DNA from: Platanthera guangdongensis
Lineage: Eukaryota; Streptophyta; Magnoliopsida; Asparagales; Orchidaceae
Length of the DNA: 64,000 nucleotides
Assembly: GCA_039583875.1 (NCBI GenBank)
Contig: CM077158.1
Location: 239,615,447-239,679,446, forward strand
Direction of reading: 5' to 3'
Position 1 is the stretch's first letter, and each line of letters starts with the position of its first letter. Shown piece by piece: positions 44,414 through 57,583 of the stretch. Both the position numbers and the translations under genes were made by a program. The notes below the pieces were generated by a model that was given only the letters and a program-made list of their open reading frames with translations, was not told the DNA's origin and ran no database searches.

Positions 44414-47400
44414 TGAATTCCTTGGAAAAAGTTGGAGCCATGTAAGAAATTCATACATGGTCACACTTACTTTTATCGTCTTACAGAGATGGAATAGAAT
44501 CATGACAACAAATTTCTGGTGCAGATCATACCTGGGACAAATAAGACACTTGGTGTGAGTATCTTGAAATCCCATGGAATATTCACAGAAGCAAAATGGT
44601 ACTGGATTGGTGTAGCCGCTTTACTCTGATATGGGCTCCTATTCAATTTCCTCTTCATCATAGGCCTATCTTACATCAAACGTGAGTATTTTCATTATCT
44701 ATTCCTCACAAATGAAGTTCCTACATCTACATATCTTATTGTCAAATTCTGATGTGACTTGTAATTTTGCAGCAAGTACCAAAGCTCCTAGAATGGTTTT
44801 CTAAGAAGAACAAAATGCATATTGCAGGGAAACGTGAATTTTCATTAAGAGGAAAGCAATTTATTCAGCAGCCCACGTCAACAAGTAAGCTGAATAGAAC
44901 ATAGGTTGTACATTCTCATTTCATACAAAGAGCTAATCATAGCCACATGTGATACTACACATTACAATGTCACGGGCATATGAACATGATGATCACGAAT
45001 TTAATGAAAGGAGAAGAATTGTTCTTCCGTTTATACCAGTCTCCATTACCTTTCACAACATAAGTTATGCAGTGGAGAAGCCCCATGTATGATTCAGATC
45101 ATTTAAACAATCAAGTTTTGAGATTTATGGTTCCAATTGCTGATAATTGCCATAAAACTATTTCCAGGAAATGCAAACACGAAGTATTGAAGACAAGTTG
45201 ATTCTTTTGAATGGCTTGAGTGGTTGCTTTATGCCAGGAGTGCTCACTGCTCCAATGGGTGTATGTGGAGCTGGAAAGACTACTCTTCTGGATGTACTTG
45301 CAGGCAGAATACTGCAGGGCATGTAGAGGGATAAATAATGATTTCCGGGTATCCCAAAAACCAAGCAACATTTGCTCGTGTATCAGGGTATTGTGAACAG
45401 AATGATATACACTCACCACATGTAACAGTTCATGAATCTCTTATTTACTCGGCATGGTGTCTACCTGCTGATGTTGATTCCATGACAAGAAAAGTGGGTT
45501 ACCAAAACATAAATTATCATCCATTATCTTCTTTATTTGTTGCAAGGAGGTTAGTTTTGCAATGAAACTGTGTTTGCAGATGTTCATTGAAGAGATCATG
45601 GAGCTTACAGAATTGACACCACTAAAAAAAGCATTAGTAGGATTTCCTGGTGTAAATGGATTAACGATAGAACAGCGAAAAAGATTAACCATTGCTGTTG
45701 AGCTTGTTGCTAATCCTTCTATATTGTTCATGGATGAGCCTGCATCTGGACTTCTTTTGTGATGAGAATAGTAAGAAACACTGTCAATGGAGGGAGGACA
45801 GTGGTGTGTACAATTCATCAACCGAGCATAGACATATTTGAATCATTTGATGAGGTAAAGCCTTGTGTTACAATTGTCTTAATTTTTTTGCAGTATAAGT
45901 CATCTAGAATTCAAATCTGTAATCACAGCTCTTCCTAATGAAGAGGGGGTGAAGAAATATATATTGGGCCATTAGGACACAATTCTTTACATCTTATCAA
46001 ATATTTTGAGGTAACTTCACAATACAAGGTTCTTATAAATTAATTTTGAACACTTACGTCCGGAGCTAATCTTGCTAAAATGTTGCCTACGGTAACAATG
46101 TATTCAGGGGATTAAAGGAGTCGATAAGATAAAAGATAATCATAATCCTACAACATGAATGATGGAAGTCACTTCACAGGCACAAGAGCAAAAGTTGAAC
46201 ATAGATTTTTGTGAAGTTTACAAGAAATCCAATTTATATAGGTATGCAAAGAACTTGTACTATTATTCTCTTAGTCATAACTATAAATCATTCAAATATA
46301 TACCTTTGACTTAATCTTGCCTGCAGGAAAAATAAATTATTAATATCAGAACTATGCAAGCCATCTCTTGGCTCATGTGACCTCTATTTTCACACCAAGT
46401 ATTCACAATCTTTTGTTACCCAATGTGTTACTTGCTTATGGAAGCAAAACCTGTCATATTGGAGGAATTCTTCATACACTGCCATGAGAATATTCTTCAC
46501 TGTAGTAATAGCTTTGATGTTTGGAACAATTTTCTGTGGTCTTGGTGGCAAAAAGTACGTGAATAATTCTATTTGTATAAATACCCATTCTTTTTTTACT
46601 GGTATTTGCTTCATTTGTAATGAATGACAATGTTATGCTCATATGATTGCAGAGAAAAGCAACAGGACTTGTTTAATGCAATGGGATCCATGTACGTTGC
46701 AGTTTTGTTCATGGGTGTATCATATTCTACTGGTGTTCAACCGATTGTAGCTCTTGATAGAACAATCTTCTACAGAGAGAGAGGGAGCTGCAGGAATGTA
46801 CTCAGCATTGCCATATGCCTTTGGACAAGTAAAATATTTGAAATTCACTAAAATATTCTTGTTGTTTTTAACTATTTATTGTTGCTTCCTATCGTTAACT
46901 ATGATGCAACTTTCAGGTTATAATTGAGCAACCGTATATTTTTGTTCAGTCTGCAGTCTACTGTATACTCGTCTATTCCATGATTGGATTTGAATGGTTA
47001 CCAGTGAAGTTCTTATGGTATCTCTTCTTCACATACTTCACCTTGCTCTATTACACATACTTTGGGATGCTCACAGTCAGACTGACCCCCCAACTTCAAC
47101 ATAGCTGCTTTAGTTGCTTCAGCTATTTATGGAATATGGAATCTCTTCTCAGGTTTTATAATTCCAAGGATGGTGAGTGTGAACTCTTTCTTCATCTGCT
47201 TACTGTTAGAGACAATATTTAGTTGAGAAGGAGCGAGGAATTTTCTAGTTGTAACGAAATTTGAGTTGAGGCATGATTGTCATACATACTTAAGGTCTAC
47301 TAAGTTAAAACTAAACATTTTGGAGATGGTACTACTGGGCTTGCACAGTCTCATGGACACTAAGGCTTTTTTTTGGGGGACTTATTTTCACCGGTCAAGC

Positions 47401-47687
47401 GGTTACGATCGCATGAACCGAACCTTAATTAAGCCTCGGTTCATGCGGTCATAACCGCTTGACCGGTGAAAATAAGTCCTCCCAAACGGAGCCTAAACAG
47501 ATTGCTTGTATCCCAATATGGAGATACTCAAACAGTCAGCGAGTTACTAAAGAGTAACTTCGGATTTAGGGTAGATTTTTTGGGTTTGGTTGCAGCTATG
47601 GTTGTTTTCTTTGCTGTTTCATTTGCCTTCTTATTTTGGGGTTGGAATCAAATTTCTCAACTTTCAAAGAAGGTAGTCATTTTCTGA
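44414..47687 (+). pseudogene. PDR transporter 3' half, copy 3
   Basis: Differs from copy 2 at only a few positions by eye and carries the same lesions: TGA in AALL*YGLL, frameshift after NBD2 Walker A, truncated DEPASG segment, TGA in NPTT*MMEV, FYRER frameshift, MITE in the last exon (47364-47493). The four-base loss at the copia border also removes part of the NEFLGKSW exon start. Last exon ends at 47687. Confidence 0.9.
47364..47493. mobile_element. Palindromic Tourist-like MITE, copy 3
   Basis: 130 bp, same site and TAA flanks as copies 1 and 2. Confidence 0.82.
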
Positions 47688-48426
47688 GTAAAAACAGAAG
47701 AGGTTTATAAGTATAGATTGATTGTTATTATAATCAATAAACATAGTGTAAAATCTGTTTTTAGCATGTAATGGAGTCAAGCTTAGTGGCCTTGTGAACA
47801 TTGGCAATATTATTACTTATTTTCTACAATTCCTTAATTACTTTCTTTCCATGTAATCTTCAATGTTTTCATTAATTACACTAGTTCTCTCCTCCTTGAA
47901 TCTGGAGGGAAATCTATGGAATGGAAACTTCCATATGGAATAACTAGGGTTTAGGCTCCGTTTGGCACTGCGGAGGTCATGAATGTGGTGGTTATGAACC
48001 GTTGTCTGTGAACGCCCGACCTGACCTAAGGAACTCAATTCACTTTTATGTTCAAACAAAGTTTTCTTCTCTTGGCAGCGATCGTAATTTCTATCCCGTT
48101 TTGTCCAAACTCGCCGGAGCAAAAACACCACACCAAATGGAGTCTTTGCTAATTATTAATGTGCAATATACCGGCTTTAGGGGTGATATCGAGTCGATTT
48201 CGATCGAGTTAGTTTCGTCTCGAAATTGAAATTTTGACTCGGAGTTGACTATATATCAAAATCAAATTCGAGCCGTGCCTGATCAAATTGAAATCAACTC
48301 AATTCCGAGTAAGCTCGAATCAATTTCGAGCCGGCTCAAAATAAATTATTTTTTATTATAAATTTTTTTAACATTATATATCCGGTGGCACCGATAATTG
48401 AGTCTAGTTTTCTGCTAAAATAATCA

Positions 48427-51400
48427 ATTTATCTTCTGTATATGATTTTTCTCTTTTACTCCCACATCTTCTGTATAGGATTTTTCCTCTCTCTCTTCTC
48501 CTATATATTTGTATTATTTCTTGTATTTGAGGAACGAAGAAGTATCTATAAGGTTGGCCCATCAGTTTTTACATGGTATCAGAGCGACCGATCCTCCTTG
48601 GGCGGCCTCTCTTTTCTTAACCGCCTGCCTTGGGCGGTCTCCTTCCTCTCCTGCGGTCTGCGGTCTCCTGCGGCCTCTGGCGGCCTGCAACCTCTGTCCG
48701 CTCCTCTCCCTTAGCCGCTCGGCTAACTGCGGCCTCTCTTTGATTCCGCTCCCTCTTCCTCTCCGTGGTTCCACCCTCCTCCTCGAGCTTCTTATAGCCT
48801 CCTTCCTCTCCGACCCGTGGGTCCACTTCTCCCTATAGCTCTTTTTCTGTCCGCTGCGAGCTCCTGTTCGCTGCGGGCTGTCTTCCCTGCTCGACTTCTT
48901 CCTACCTTGCGGGCTTCTGCTCTACTCCAGAACGCGCTCTCTCTTCTCGCTCGCGGTCTCTCTGTTCTTCCCGCCGCGAACTGCTTCTTCCCGCTGCGGG
49001 CTCTCTTCTCGCGGGCTGTTCTGAAACCGCGGCGATTTCCCTTCTTGCGGCCTGCTCCAGTCCACTGCGACCTATCTCTACTCGCGCTTTGCCGAGTTCC
49101 TCTCCTAGTCGCCACGATCTGACCTCTCTTCCCGCGATTTATCTACACGCGACAGTTCCTGCTCTTGGTCGTGGCTTCTTCCCCTGCCGCTGGTGTACTC
49201 CATTTGACCGTGCAGACTTCTTGTGTCCGGCTTCACATTGTGATCGGTTCATTGCTGCGGCCTTCCCTTCCTCATTGCTGCGGCCTGCTCCAGTTCGCTG
49301 TGACCTGCTGCTCCTTGCCGTTTACTCTAGTCGTCGCGACCTGCCCTTCGGGCTTCTTGATCGCCCTCTCCCCAGCGGGCTCCTGCTTCAGTCCCCTGTT
49401 ACTGGCCGCTGCGGTCTGCTTCTGGCTGCGGCCTGCCTATTCTCGCCGCTTCTCGGTTGTCGCCGCTGGTTCTGTCCGGCGTGCCGCAGACATCCTTGCC
49501 GACCAGTTTCTCCGGGCTTCGCATTCTGGTCACGACTTCTTGTCGCTGGTGGCTTATCACCCAGACCGTGCGGCCTGCCTGCTGTCTGATTCTGGTCTTG
49601 TCGTGCTAGTGCTCTCCGGTTTGCGGATTCTTCTTCGCCCAGTCTTGGCGACGCCTTCTCTTCCCGTCACCACATTTCTCTACCCGCAGCGGGCTCCGTC
49701 CCTTGGTCGCGGGCTCTTCCCGCTAGTGTCTTGACACCGAGACCGAGCGGCCTCCCTGTTTCGCCTTTCTTTCTGCTGATGTCTCCTTCCATGAAGCCCT
49801 ACCATATCGCACCAGTCCTTCTGATCCCCTTCTTCCTCCTCCTCTATCTCGGCCCATCGTACTCGTCACGTCTCCCTTACCGCCACTTCTCCCTACCCCC
49901 ACCCCATCCGTCCCCCTCTCTTATCACTCCGAGCATCCCACCATCTACAGTTCCCGTCAAACCCCCGTTATTCAGGTATACACTCGTCGTCGTCCACGTT
50001 CGGATGCCCTGCCACAGCTTCCCTCTATCGGCGTGCTCTCGCGGCCTGGTGATCTGGCATCCTCTTCGACGGCACATCCCATGGCCAATTATGTTTCTCT
50101 ACACCGGCTCTCTCCATCCCTCTGTGCCTTTGCTCTCTCTCTCCTCTATTTATGTACCTAACTATGTGTAGGAAGCTCTCCAACATCCACGGTGGTGCGC
50201 CGCTATGGATGATGAGATGACGGCTCTGTGGGGTAATTACTCGTGGGATCTTGTGCCCCTTCCTCCGGTTCACAATTGTGTTAGCTGCAAATGGATCTTC
50301 ACTATCAAAATTGCCGCGGATGGGACAGTTGATCGCTTAAAAGCTCGGCTTGTGGCCCGGGGCTTTACACAACAGTACGACCTTGATTATGATGAAACTT
50401 TCTCCCCGGTTGAAAAATTGAATTCAGTTCGGGTTCTTCTCTCCTTAGCTGTTCATCGTCAGTGGCCCCTTCATCAGCTAGATGTCAAGAATGCATTCTT
50501 GAATGACGATTTTCTTGAGACAGTGTACATGCATCAACCGCCCGGGTTTGAGACCACGGAGGAGTCTCTGGTCTGTCTTCTTCGCAAGTCTATTTATGGT
50601 CTCAAACAATCTCCACGGGCATGGTTTGGAAAATTCAGCAAGGTCGTTCGTAAGATTGGCTTCAAACAAAGCTCGACAGATACCTCTCTTTACTCATCAC
50701 CAATCAACTGGGAAGGTCATACTTCTGGTCTATGTGGACGATATTCTTATCACTTGGGATGACTCTGCTGGGATACACCATGTGAAGCGACATTTGAACT
50801 TTACATTTCAAATCAAAGATTTGGGCAGTCTTCGCTATTTCCTTGGACTAGAAGTAGCACGACGACCAGATGACCTTGTCTTATCCCAGCGTAAATACTG
50901 CATTGACCTCCTGCAAGATGCTGGCCTCTCGGGTTGTAAACCTGCAGAAACTCCGATGGAAGTCAACCACATGTTTGTGTGCTCAGGGATTTGAGAATGA
51001 TTTCCTTCTTCCGGACCCGGAATACTATCGACGTCTTGTGGGAAAACTGATATATCTAACAGTTGCAAGACCTGACATATCATTTGCAGTTGGTGTGGTC
51101 AGCCGGTTTATGCATACCCCACGGGTCTCTCACCTCCAGGCAGTGGAACGCATCCTTAGGTATTTGAAGACTTCCCCTGGGTAGGGACTTGTGACAAGCT
51201 GTCTGCTGAGGCCGAGTACCGTGCGATGACGGCTGTTACATCTGAAATAACCTGGCTGGAAAGACTTTTAATGGACTCGGGGGTTAAATTGTCCTCACCT
51301 TCAACACTGTTCTGCGACAGTCAAGCTGCGATACACATTGCAAAGAATCCTGTATTTCATGAGAGGACCAAACATATTGAGATTGATTGTCATTTTATTC

Positions 51401-51740
51401 GAGAAAAGGTTCAAGCAAAGGAGCTAAAGCTTGAACATGTTTCCGCCTCTGGACAAGTTGCTGATATCCTTACCAAGGCGCTGCCTCGCAAGTTGTACTA
51501 CCTGTTCCGGTCCAAGCTTGGCGCATATGACCTATACGCTCCAGCTTGCGAGGGAGTGTTAGATAATATAGAAGAAAACAATGTAAAGTCCCATTTTTAG
51601 GCCCATTTATCTTCTTTCTCTTTTATTCCCACATCTCCTGTATAGGATTTTTCCTCCCTCTCTTCTCTTATATATTTGTATTCTTTCTTGTATTTGAGGA
51701 ATGAAGAAGTATATATAAAGTTGGCCCATCAGTTTCTACA
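48427..51740 (+). mobile_element. Short copia element, unit 4 (5' LTR truncated)
   Basis: Truncated 5' LTR 48427-48573, primer site at 48574, leader with small gaps at 48820-48905, RT/RNase H remnant, 3' LTR 51557-51740 (184 bp). Same four-base-short right flank as unit 3. Confidence 0.92.
49774..51556 (+). pseudogene. copia RT and partial RNase H, unit 4
   Basis: As unit 3, with an additional one-base insertion at about 50974 (ATGTTTGTGTGC for ATGTTGTGTGC), which breaks the frame after PAETPMEVNHM. One C is missing in the linker near 49966, and the CT run is two bases shorter than in unit 3. Confidence 0.9.
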
Positions 51741-51745
51741 ACAAA

Positions 51746-54700
51746 TGAATTCCTTGGAAAAAGTTGGAGCCATGTAAGAATTCATACATGGTCACACTTA
51801 CTTTTATCGTCTTACAGAGATGGAATAGAATCATGACAACAAATTTCTGGGGCAGATCATACCTGGGACAAATAAGACACTTGGTGTGAGTATCTTGAAA
51901 TCCCATGGAATATTCACAGAAGCAAAATGGTACTGGATTGGTGTAGCCGCTTTACTCTGATATGGGCTCCTATTCAATTTCCTCTTCATCATAGGCCTAT
52001 CTTACATCAAACGTGAGTATTTTCATTATCTATTCCTCACAAATGAAGTTCCTACATCTACATATCTTATTGTCAAATTCTGATGTGACTTGTAATTTTG
52101 CAGCAAGTACCAAAGCTCCTAGAATGGTTTTCTAAGAAGAACAAAATGCATATTGCAGGGAAACGTGAATTTTCATTAAGAGGAAAGCAATTTATTCAGC
52201 AGCCCACGTCAACAAGTAAGCTGAATAGAACATAGGTTGTACATTCTCATTTCATACAAAGAGCTAATCATAGCCACATGTGATACTACACATTACAATG
52301 TCACGGGCATATGAACATGATGATCACGAATTTAATGAAAGGAGAAGAATTGTTCTTCCGTTTATACCAGTCTCCATTACCTTTCACAACATAAGTTATG
52401 CAGTGGAGAAGCCCCATGTATGATTCAGATCATTTAAACAATCAAGTTTTGAGATTATGGTTCCAATTGCTGATAATTGCCATAAAACTATTTCCAGGAA
52501 ATGCAAACACGAAGTATTGAAGACAAGTTGATTCTTTTGAATGGCTTGAGTGGTTGCTTTATGCCAGGAGTGCTCACTGCTCCAATGGGTGTATGTGGAG
52601 CTGGAAAGACTACTCTTCTGGATGTACTTGCAGGCAGAATACTGCAGGGCATGTAGAGGGATAAATAATGATTTCCGGGTATCCAAAAACCAAGCAACAT
52701 TTGCTCGTGTATCAGGGTATTGTGAACAGAATGATATACACTCACCACATGTAACAGTTCATGAATCTCTTATTTACTCGGCATGGTGTCTACCTGCTGA
52801 TGTTGATTCCATGACAAGAAAAGTGGGTTACCAAAACATAAATTATCATCCATTATCTTCTTTATTGTTGCAAGGAGGTTAGTTTTGCAATGAAACTGTG
52901 TTTGCAGATGTTCATTGAAGAGATCATGGAGCTTACAGAATTGACACCACTAAAAAAAGCATTAGTAGGATTTCCTGGTGTAAATGGATTAACGATAGAA
53001 CAGCGAAAAAGATTAACCATTGCTGTTGAGCTTGTTGCTAATCCTTCTATATTGTTCATGGATGAGCCTGCATCTGGACTTCTTTTGTGATGAGAATAGT
53101 AAGAAACACTGTCAATGGAGGGAGGACAGTGGTGTGTACAATTCATCAACCGAGCATAGACATATTTGAATCATTTGATGAGGTAAAGCCTTGTGTTACA
53201 ATTTGTCTTAATTTTTTTGCAGTATAAGTCATCTAGAATTCAAATCTGTAATCACAGCTCTTCCTAATGAAGAGGGGGTGAAGAAATATATATGGGCCAT
53301 TAGGACACAATTCTTTACATCTTATCAAATATTTTGAGGTAACTTCACAATACAAGGTTCTTATAAATTAATTTTGAACACTTACGTCCGGAGCTAATCT
53401 TGCTAAAATGTTGCCTACGGTAACAATGTATTCAGGGGATTAAAGGAGTCGATAAGATAAAAGATAATCATAATCCTACAACATGAATGATGGAAGTCAC
53501 TTCACAGGCACAAGAGCAAAAGTTGAACATAGATTTTTGTGAAGTTTACAAGAAATCCAATTTATATAGGTATGCAAAGAACTTGTACTATTATTCTCTT
53601 AGTCATAACTATAAATCATTCAAATATATACCTTTGACTTAATCTTGCCTGCAGGAAAAATAAATTATTAATATCAGAACTATGCAAGCCATCTCTTGGC
53701 TCATGTGACCTCTATTTTCACACCAAGTATTCACAATCTTTTGTTACCCAATGTGTTACTTGCTTATGGAAGCAAAACTGTCATTGGAGGAATTCTTCAT
53801 ACACTGCCATGAGAATATTCTTCACTGTAGTAATAGCTTTGATGTTTGGAACAATTTTCTGTGGTCTTGGTGGCAAAAAGTACGTGAATAATTCTATTTG
53901 TATAAATACCCATTCTTTTTACTGGTATTTGCTTCATTTGTAATGAATGACAATGTTATGCTCATATGATTGCAGAGAAAAGCAACAGGAACTTGTTTAA
54001 TGCAATGGGATCCATGTACGTTGCAGTTTTGTTCATTGGTATCATATTCTACTGGTGTTCAACCGATTGTAGCTCTTGATAGAACAATCTTCTACAGAGA
54101 GAGAGGGAGCTGCAGGAATGTACTCAGCATTGCCATATGCCTTTGGACAAGTAAAATATTTGAAATTCACTAAAATATTCTTGTTGTTAACTATTTATTG
54201 TTGCTTCCTATCGTTAACTATGATGCAACTTTCAGGTTATAATTGAGCAACCGTATATTTTTGTTCAGTCTGCAGTCTATGTATACTCGTCTATCCATGA
54301 TTGGATTGAATGGTTACCAGTGAAGTTCTTATGGTATCTCTTCTTCACATACTTCACCTTGCTCTATTACACATACTTTGGGATGCTCACAGTCAGACTG
54401 ACCCCCCAACTTCAACATAGCTGCTTTAGTTGCTTCAGCTATTTATGGAATATGGAATCTCTTCTCAGGTTTTATAATTCAAGGATGGTGAGTGTGAACT
54501 CTTTCTTCATCTGCTTACTGTTAGAGACAATATTTAGTTGAGAAGGAGCGAGGAATTTTCTAGTTGTAACGAAATTTGAGTTGAGGCATGATTGTCATAC
54601 ATACTTAAGGTTACTAAGTTAAAACTAAACATTTTGGAGATGGTACTACTGGGCTTGCACAGTCTCATGGACACTAAGGTTTTTTGGGGGACTTATTTTC

Positions 54701-54991
54701 CACGGTCAAGCGGTTACGATCGCATGAACCGAACCTTAATTAAGCCTCGTTCATGCGGTCATAACCGCTTGACCGGTGAAAATAAGTCCTCCCAAACGGA
54801 GCCTAAACAGATTGCTTGTATCCCAATATGGAGATACTCAAACAGTCAGCGAGTTACTAAAGAGTAACTTCGGATTAGGGTAGATTTTTTGGGTTTGGTT
54901 GCAGCTATGGTGTTTTCTTTGCTGTTTCATTTGCCTTCTTATTTTGGGGGTGGAATCAAATTCTCAACTTTCAAAGAAGGTAGTCATTTTC
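51746..54991 (+). pseudogene. PDR transporter 3' half, copy 4, with extra one-base gaps
   Basis: Same exons and shared lesions as copy 3, plus many single-base gaps that copies 1-3 do not have. Examples are GAAGCAAAACTGTCATTGG (53772) for AAAACCTGTCATATTGG, TTCATTGGTATC (54034), and losses near 54280, 54305, 54878 and 54910. The final exon frame is broken. The MITE is 126 bp here (54678-54803). The pattern looks more like consensus error than evolution. Confidence 0.85.
54678..54803. mobile_element. Palindromic Tourist-like MITE, copy 4
   Basis: 126 bp version with small gaps in the T run and the arms; same site and TAA flanks. Confidence 0.78.
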
Positions 54992-55872
54992 TGAGTAAAA
55001 ACAGAAGAGGTTTATAAGTATAGATTGATTGTTATTATAATCAATAAACATAGTGTAAAATCTGTTTTAGCATGTAATGGAGTCAAGCTTAGTGGCCTTG
55101 TGAACATTGGCAATATTATTACTTATTTTCTACAATTCCTTAATTACTTTCTTTCCATGTAATCTTCAATGTTTTCATTAATACACTAGTTCTCTCCTCC
55201 TTGAATCTGGAGGAAATCTATGAATGGAAACTTCCATATGGAATAACTAGGGTTTAGGCTCCGTTTGGCACTGCGGAGGTCATGAATGTGGTGGTTATGA
55301 ACCGTTGTCTGTGAACGCCCGACCTGACCTAAGGAACTCAATTCACTTTTATGTTTCAAACAAAGTTTTCTTCTCTTGGCAGCGATCGTAATTTCTATCC
55401 CGTTTTTGTCCAAACTCGCCGGAGCAAAAACACCACACCAAATGGAGTCTTTGCTAATTATTAATGTGCAATATACCGGCTTTAGGGGTGATATCGAGCG
55501 ATTTCGATCGAGTTAGTTTCGTCTCGAAATTGAAATTTTGACTCGGAGTTGACTATATATCAAAATCAAATTCGAGCCGTGCCTGATCAAATTGAAATCA
55601 ACTCAATTCGAGTAAGCTCGAATCAATTTCGAGCGGCTCAAAATAAATTATTTTTTATTATAAATTTTTTAACATTATATATCCGGTGGCACCGATAATT
55701 GAGTCTAGTTTTCTGCTAAAATAATCAATTTATCTTCTGTATATGATTTTTCTCTTTTACTCCCACATCTTCTGTATAGGATTTTTACTCTCTCTCTCTC
55801 CTATATATTTGTATTATTCTTGTATTTGAGGAACGAAGAAGTATCTATAAGGTTGGCCCATCAGTTTTTACA

Positions 55873-56618
55873 TGGTATCAGAGCGACGATCCTCCTTGGG
55901 CGGGCCTCTCTTTCTTAACCGCCTGCCTTGGGCGGTCTCCTTCCTCTCCTGCGGTCTGCGGTCTCCTGCGGCTCTGGCGCCTGCAACTCTGTCCGCTCCT
56001 CTCCCTTAGCCGCTCGGCTAACTGCGGCCTCTCTTTGATTCCGCTCCCTCTTCCTCTCCGTGGTTCCACCCTCCTCCTCGAGCTTCTTATAGCCTCCTTC
56101 CTCTCCGACCCGTGGGGTCTCCACTTCTCCCTATAGCTCTTTTCTGTCCGCTGCGAGCTCTGTTCGCTGCGGGTTGTCTTCCCTGCTCGACTTCTCCCTA
56201 CCTTGCGGGCTTCTGCTCTCTACTATTAGAACGCGTCTCTCTTCCTCGCGCGCGGTCTCTCTGTTCTTTCCCGCCGCGAACTGCTTCTTCCCTGCTGGGC
56301 TCTCTTCTCGCGGGCTGTTCTGAAACCGCGGCGTTTTCCCTATCTGCGGCCTGCTCCAGTCCACTGAGACCTATCTCTACTCGCGCTTTGCCGAGTTCCT
56401 CTCCTAGTCGCCCGATCTGACCTCTCTTTAAATTTATCTAACACGCGACAGTTCCTGCTCTTGGTCGTGGCTTCTTCCCCTGCCGTGGTGTACTACATTT
56501 GACCGTGCAGACTTCTTGTGGACGGTTTCACATTGTGATCGGTTCATTGGAGGCCTTCTTCCTACATTGCTGCGGCCTGCTTCAGTTCGCTGTGACCTGC
56601 TGCTCCTTGCCGTTTACT
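55873..56618 (+). mobile_element. Copia leader fragment, unit 5, indel-rich
   Basis: Matches the leaders of units 2-4, but with many one- or two-base changes (for example GAGCGACGATCC, TCTCTACTATTAGAACG, CTCTTTAAATTTATCTAAC). It breaks off in TGCCGTTTACT and joins GTGGTCTTGGTGG of the PDR gene. Confidence 0.85.
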
Positions 56619-57583
56619 GTGGTCTTGGTGGCAAAAAGTACGTGAATAATTCTATTTGTATAAATACCCATTCTTTTTTTACTGGTATTTGCTTCATTTG
56701 TAATGAATGACAATGTTATGCTCATATGATTGCAGAGAAAAGCAACAGGACTTGTTCAATGCAATGGGATCCATGTCCGTTGCAGTTTTGTTCATGGGTT
56801 TATCATATTCTGCTGGTGTTCAACCGATTGTAGCTCTTGATAGAACAATCTTCTACAGAGAGGAGGGAGCTGCAGGAATGTACTCAGCATTGCCATATGC
56901 CTTTGGACAAGTAAAATATTTGAAATTCACTAAAATATTCTTGTTGTTTTTAACTATTTATTGTTGCTTCCAATCGTGTTAACTATGATGCAACTGTCTG
57001 TAGTTACGGTATACTGGTCTATATTCCATTCCATTGGATTTGAATGGTTACCAGTGAAGTTCTTATGGTATCTCTTCTTCACATACTTCACCTTGCTCTA
57101 TTACACATACTTTGGGATGCTCACAGTCAGCCTGACCCACAACTTCAACATAGCTGCTTTAGTTGCTTCAGCTATTTATGGAATATGGAATCTCTTCTCA
57201 GGTTTTATAATTCCAAGGATGGAACTCTTTCTTCATCTGCGTACTGTTAGAGACGATATTTAGTTGATAAGGAGCGAGGAATTTTCTAGTTGTAACGAAA
57301 TTTGGGTTGAGGCATGATTGTCATACATACTTAAGGTCTACTAAGTTAAAACTAAACATTTTGGAGATGGTACTACTGGGCTTGCACAGTAAACGGATTG
57401 CTTGTATCCCAATATGGAGATACTCAAACAGTCAGCGAGTTACTAAAGAGTTACTTCGGATTTAGGGTAAATTTTTTGGGTTTAGTTGCAGCTATGGTGG
57501 GTTTCTTTGCTGTTTCATTTGCCTTCTTATTTTGGGGTTGGAATCAAATTTCTCAACTTTCAAAGAAGGTAGTCATTTTCTGA
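56619..57583 (+). pseudogene. PDR transporter 3' end, copy 5: second transmembrane domain, better preserved frames
   Basis: Exons: GLGGKK (end of one exon), then EKQQDLFNAMGSMSVAVLFM with GVQPIVALDRTIFYREEGAA and GMYSALPYAFGQ, open throughout, whereas copies 1-4 are shifted at FYRER. The next exon has a local rearrangement near 56985-57035 (the EQPYIFVQSAVYC part is lost) but then reads GFEWLPVKFLWYLFFTYFTL, SLTHNFNIAALVASAIYGIW and NLFSGFIIPRM, again in frame where copies 1-4 are shifted. The last exon has YYWACTVNGLLVSQYGDTQT without the MITE and with a 12-base in-frame deletion at that spot, ending at 57583. AATAAA at about 57633. It may be the least altered copy of the gene's end. Confidence 0.88.

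Larger units (their letters stand above)
41091..48426 (+). repeat. Tandem unit 3 of the copia-PDR chimeric array
   Basis: 7336 bp. Junction insertion reads GTATATGATTTTT (G to T change against unit 2), shared with units 4 and 5. Truncated 5' LTR to 41237, primer site at 41238. Confidence 0.93.
48427..55727 (+). repeat. Tandem unit 4 of the copia-PDR chimeric array
   Basis: 7301 bp. Same junction as unit 3. One-base gaps against unit 3 appear from the end of unit 3 on (for example CCCGTTTTGTCC at 48098) and become frequent after about 53700. Confidence 0.92.
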
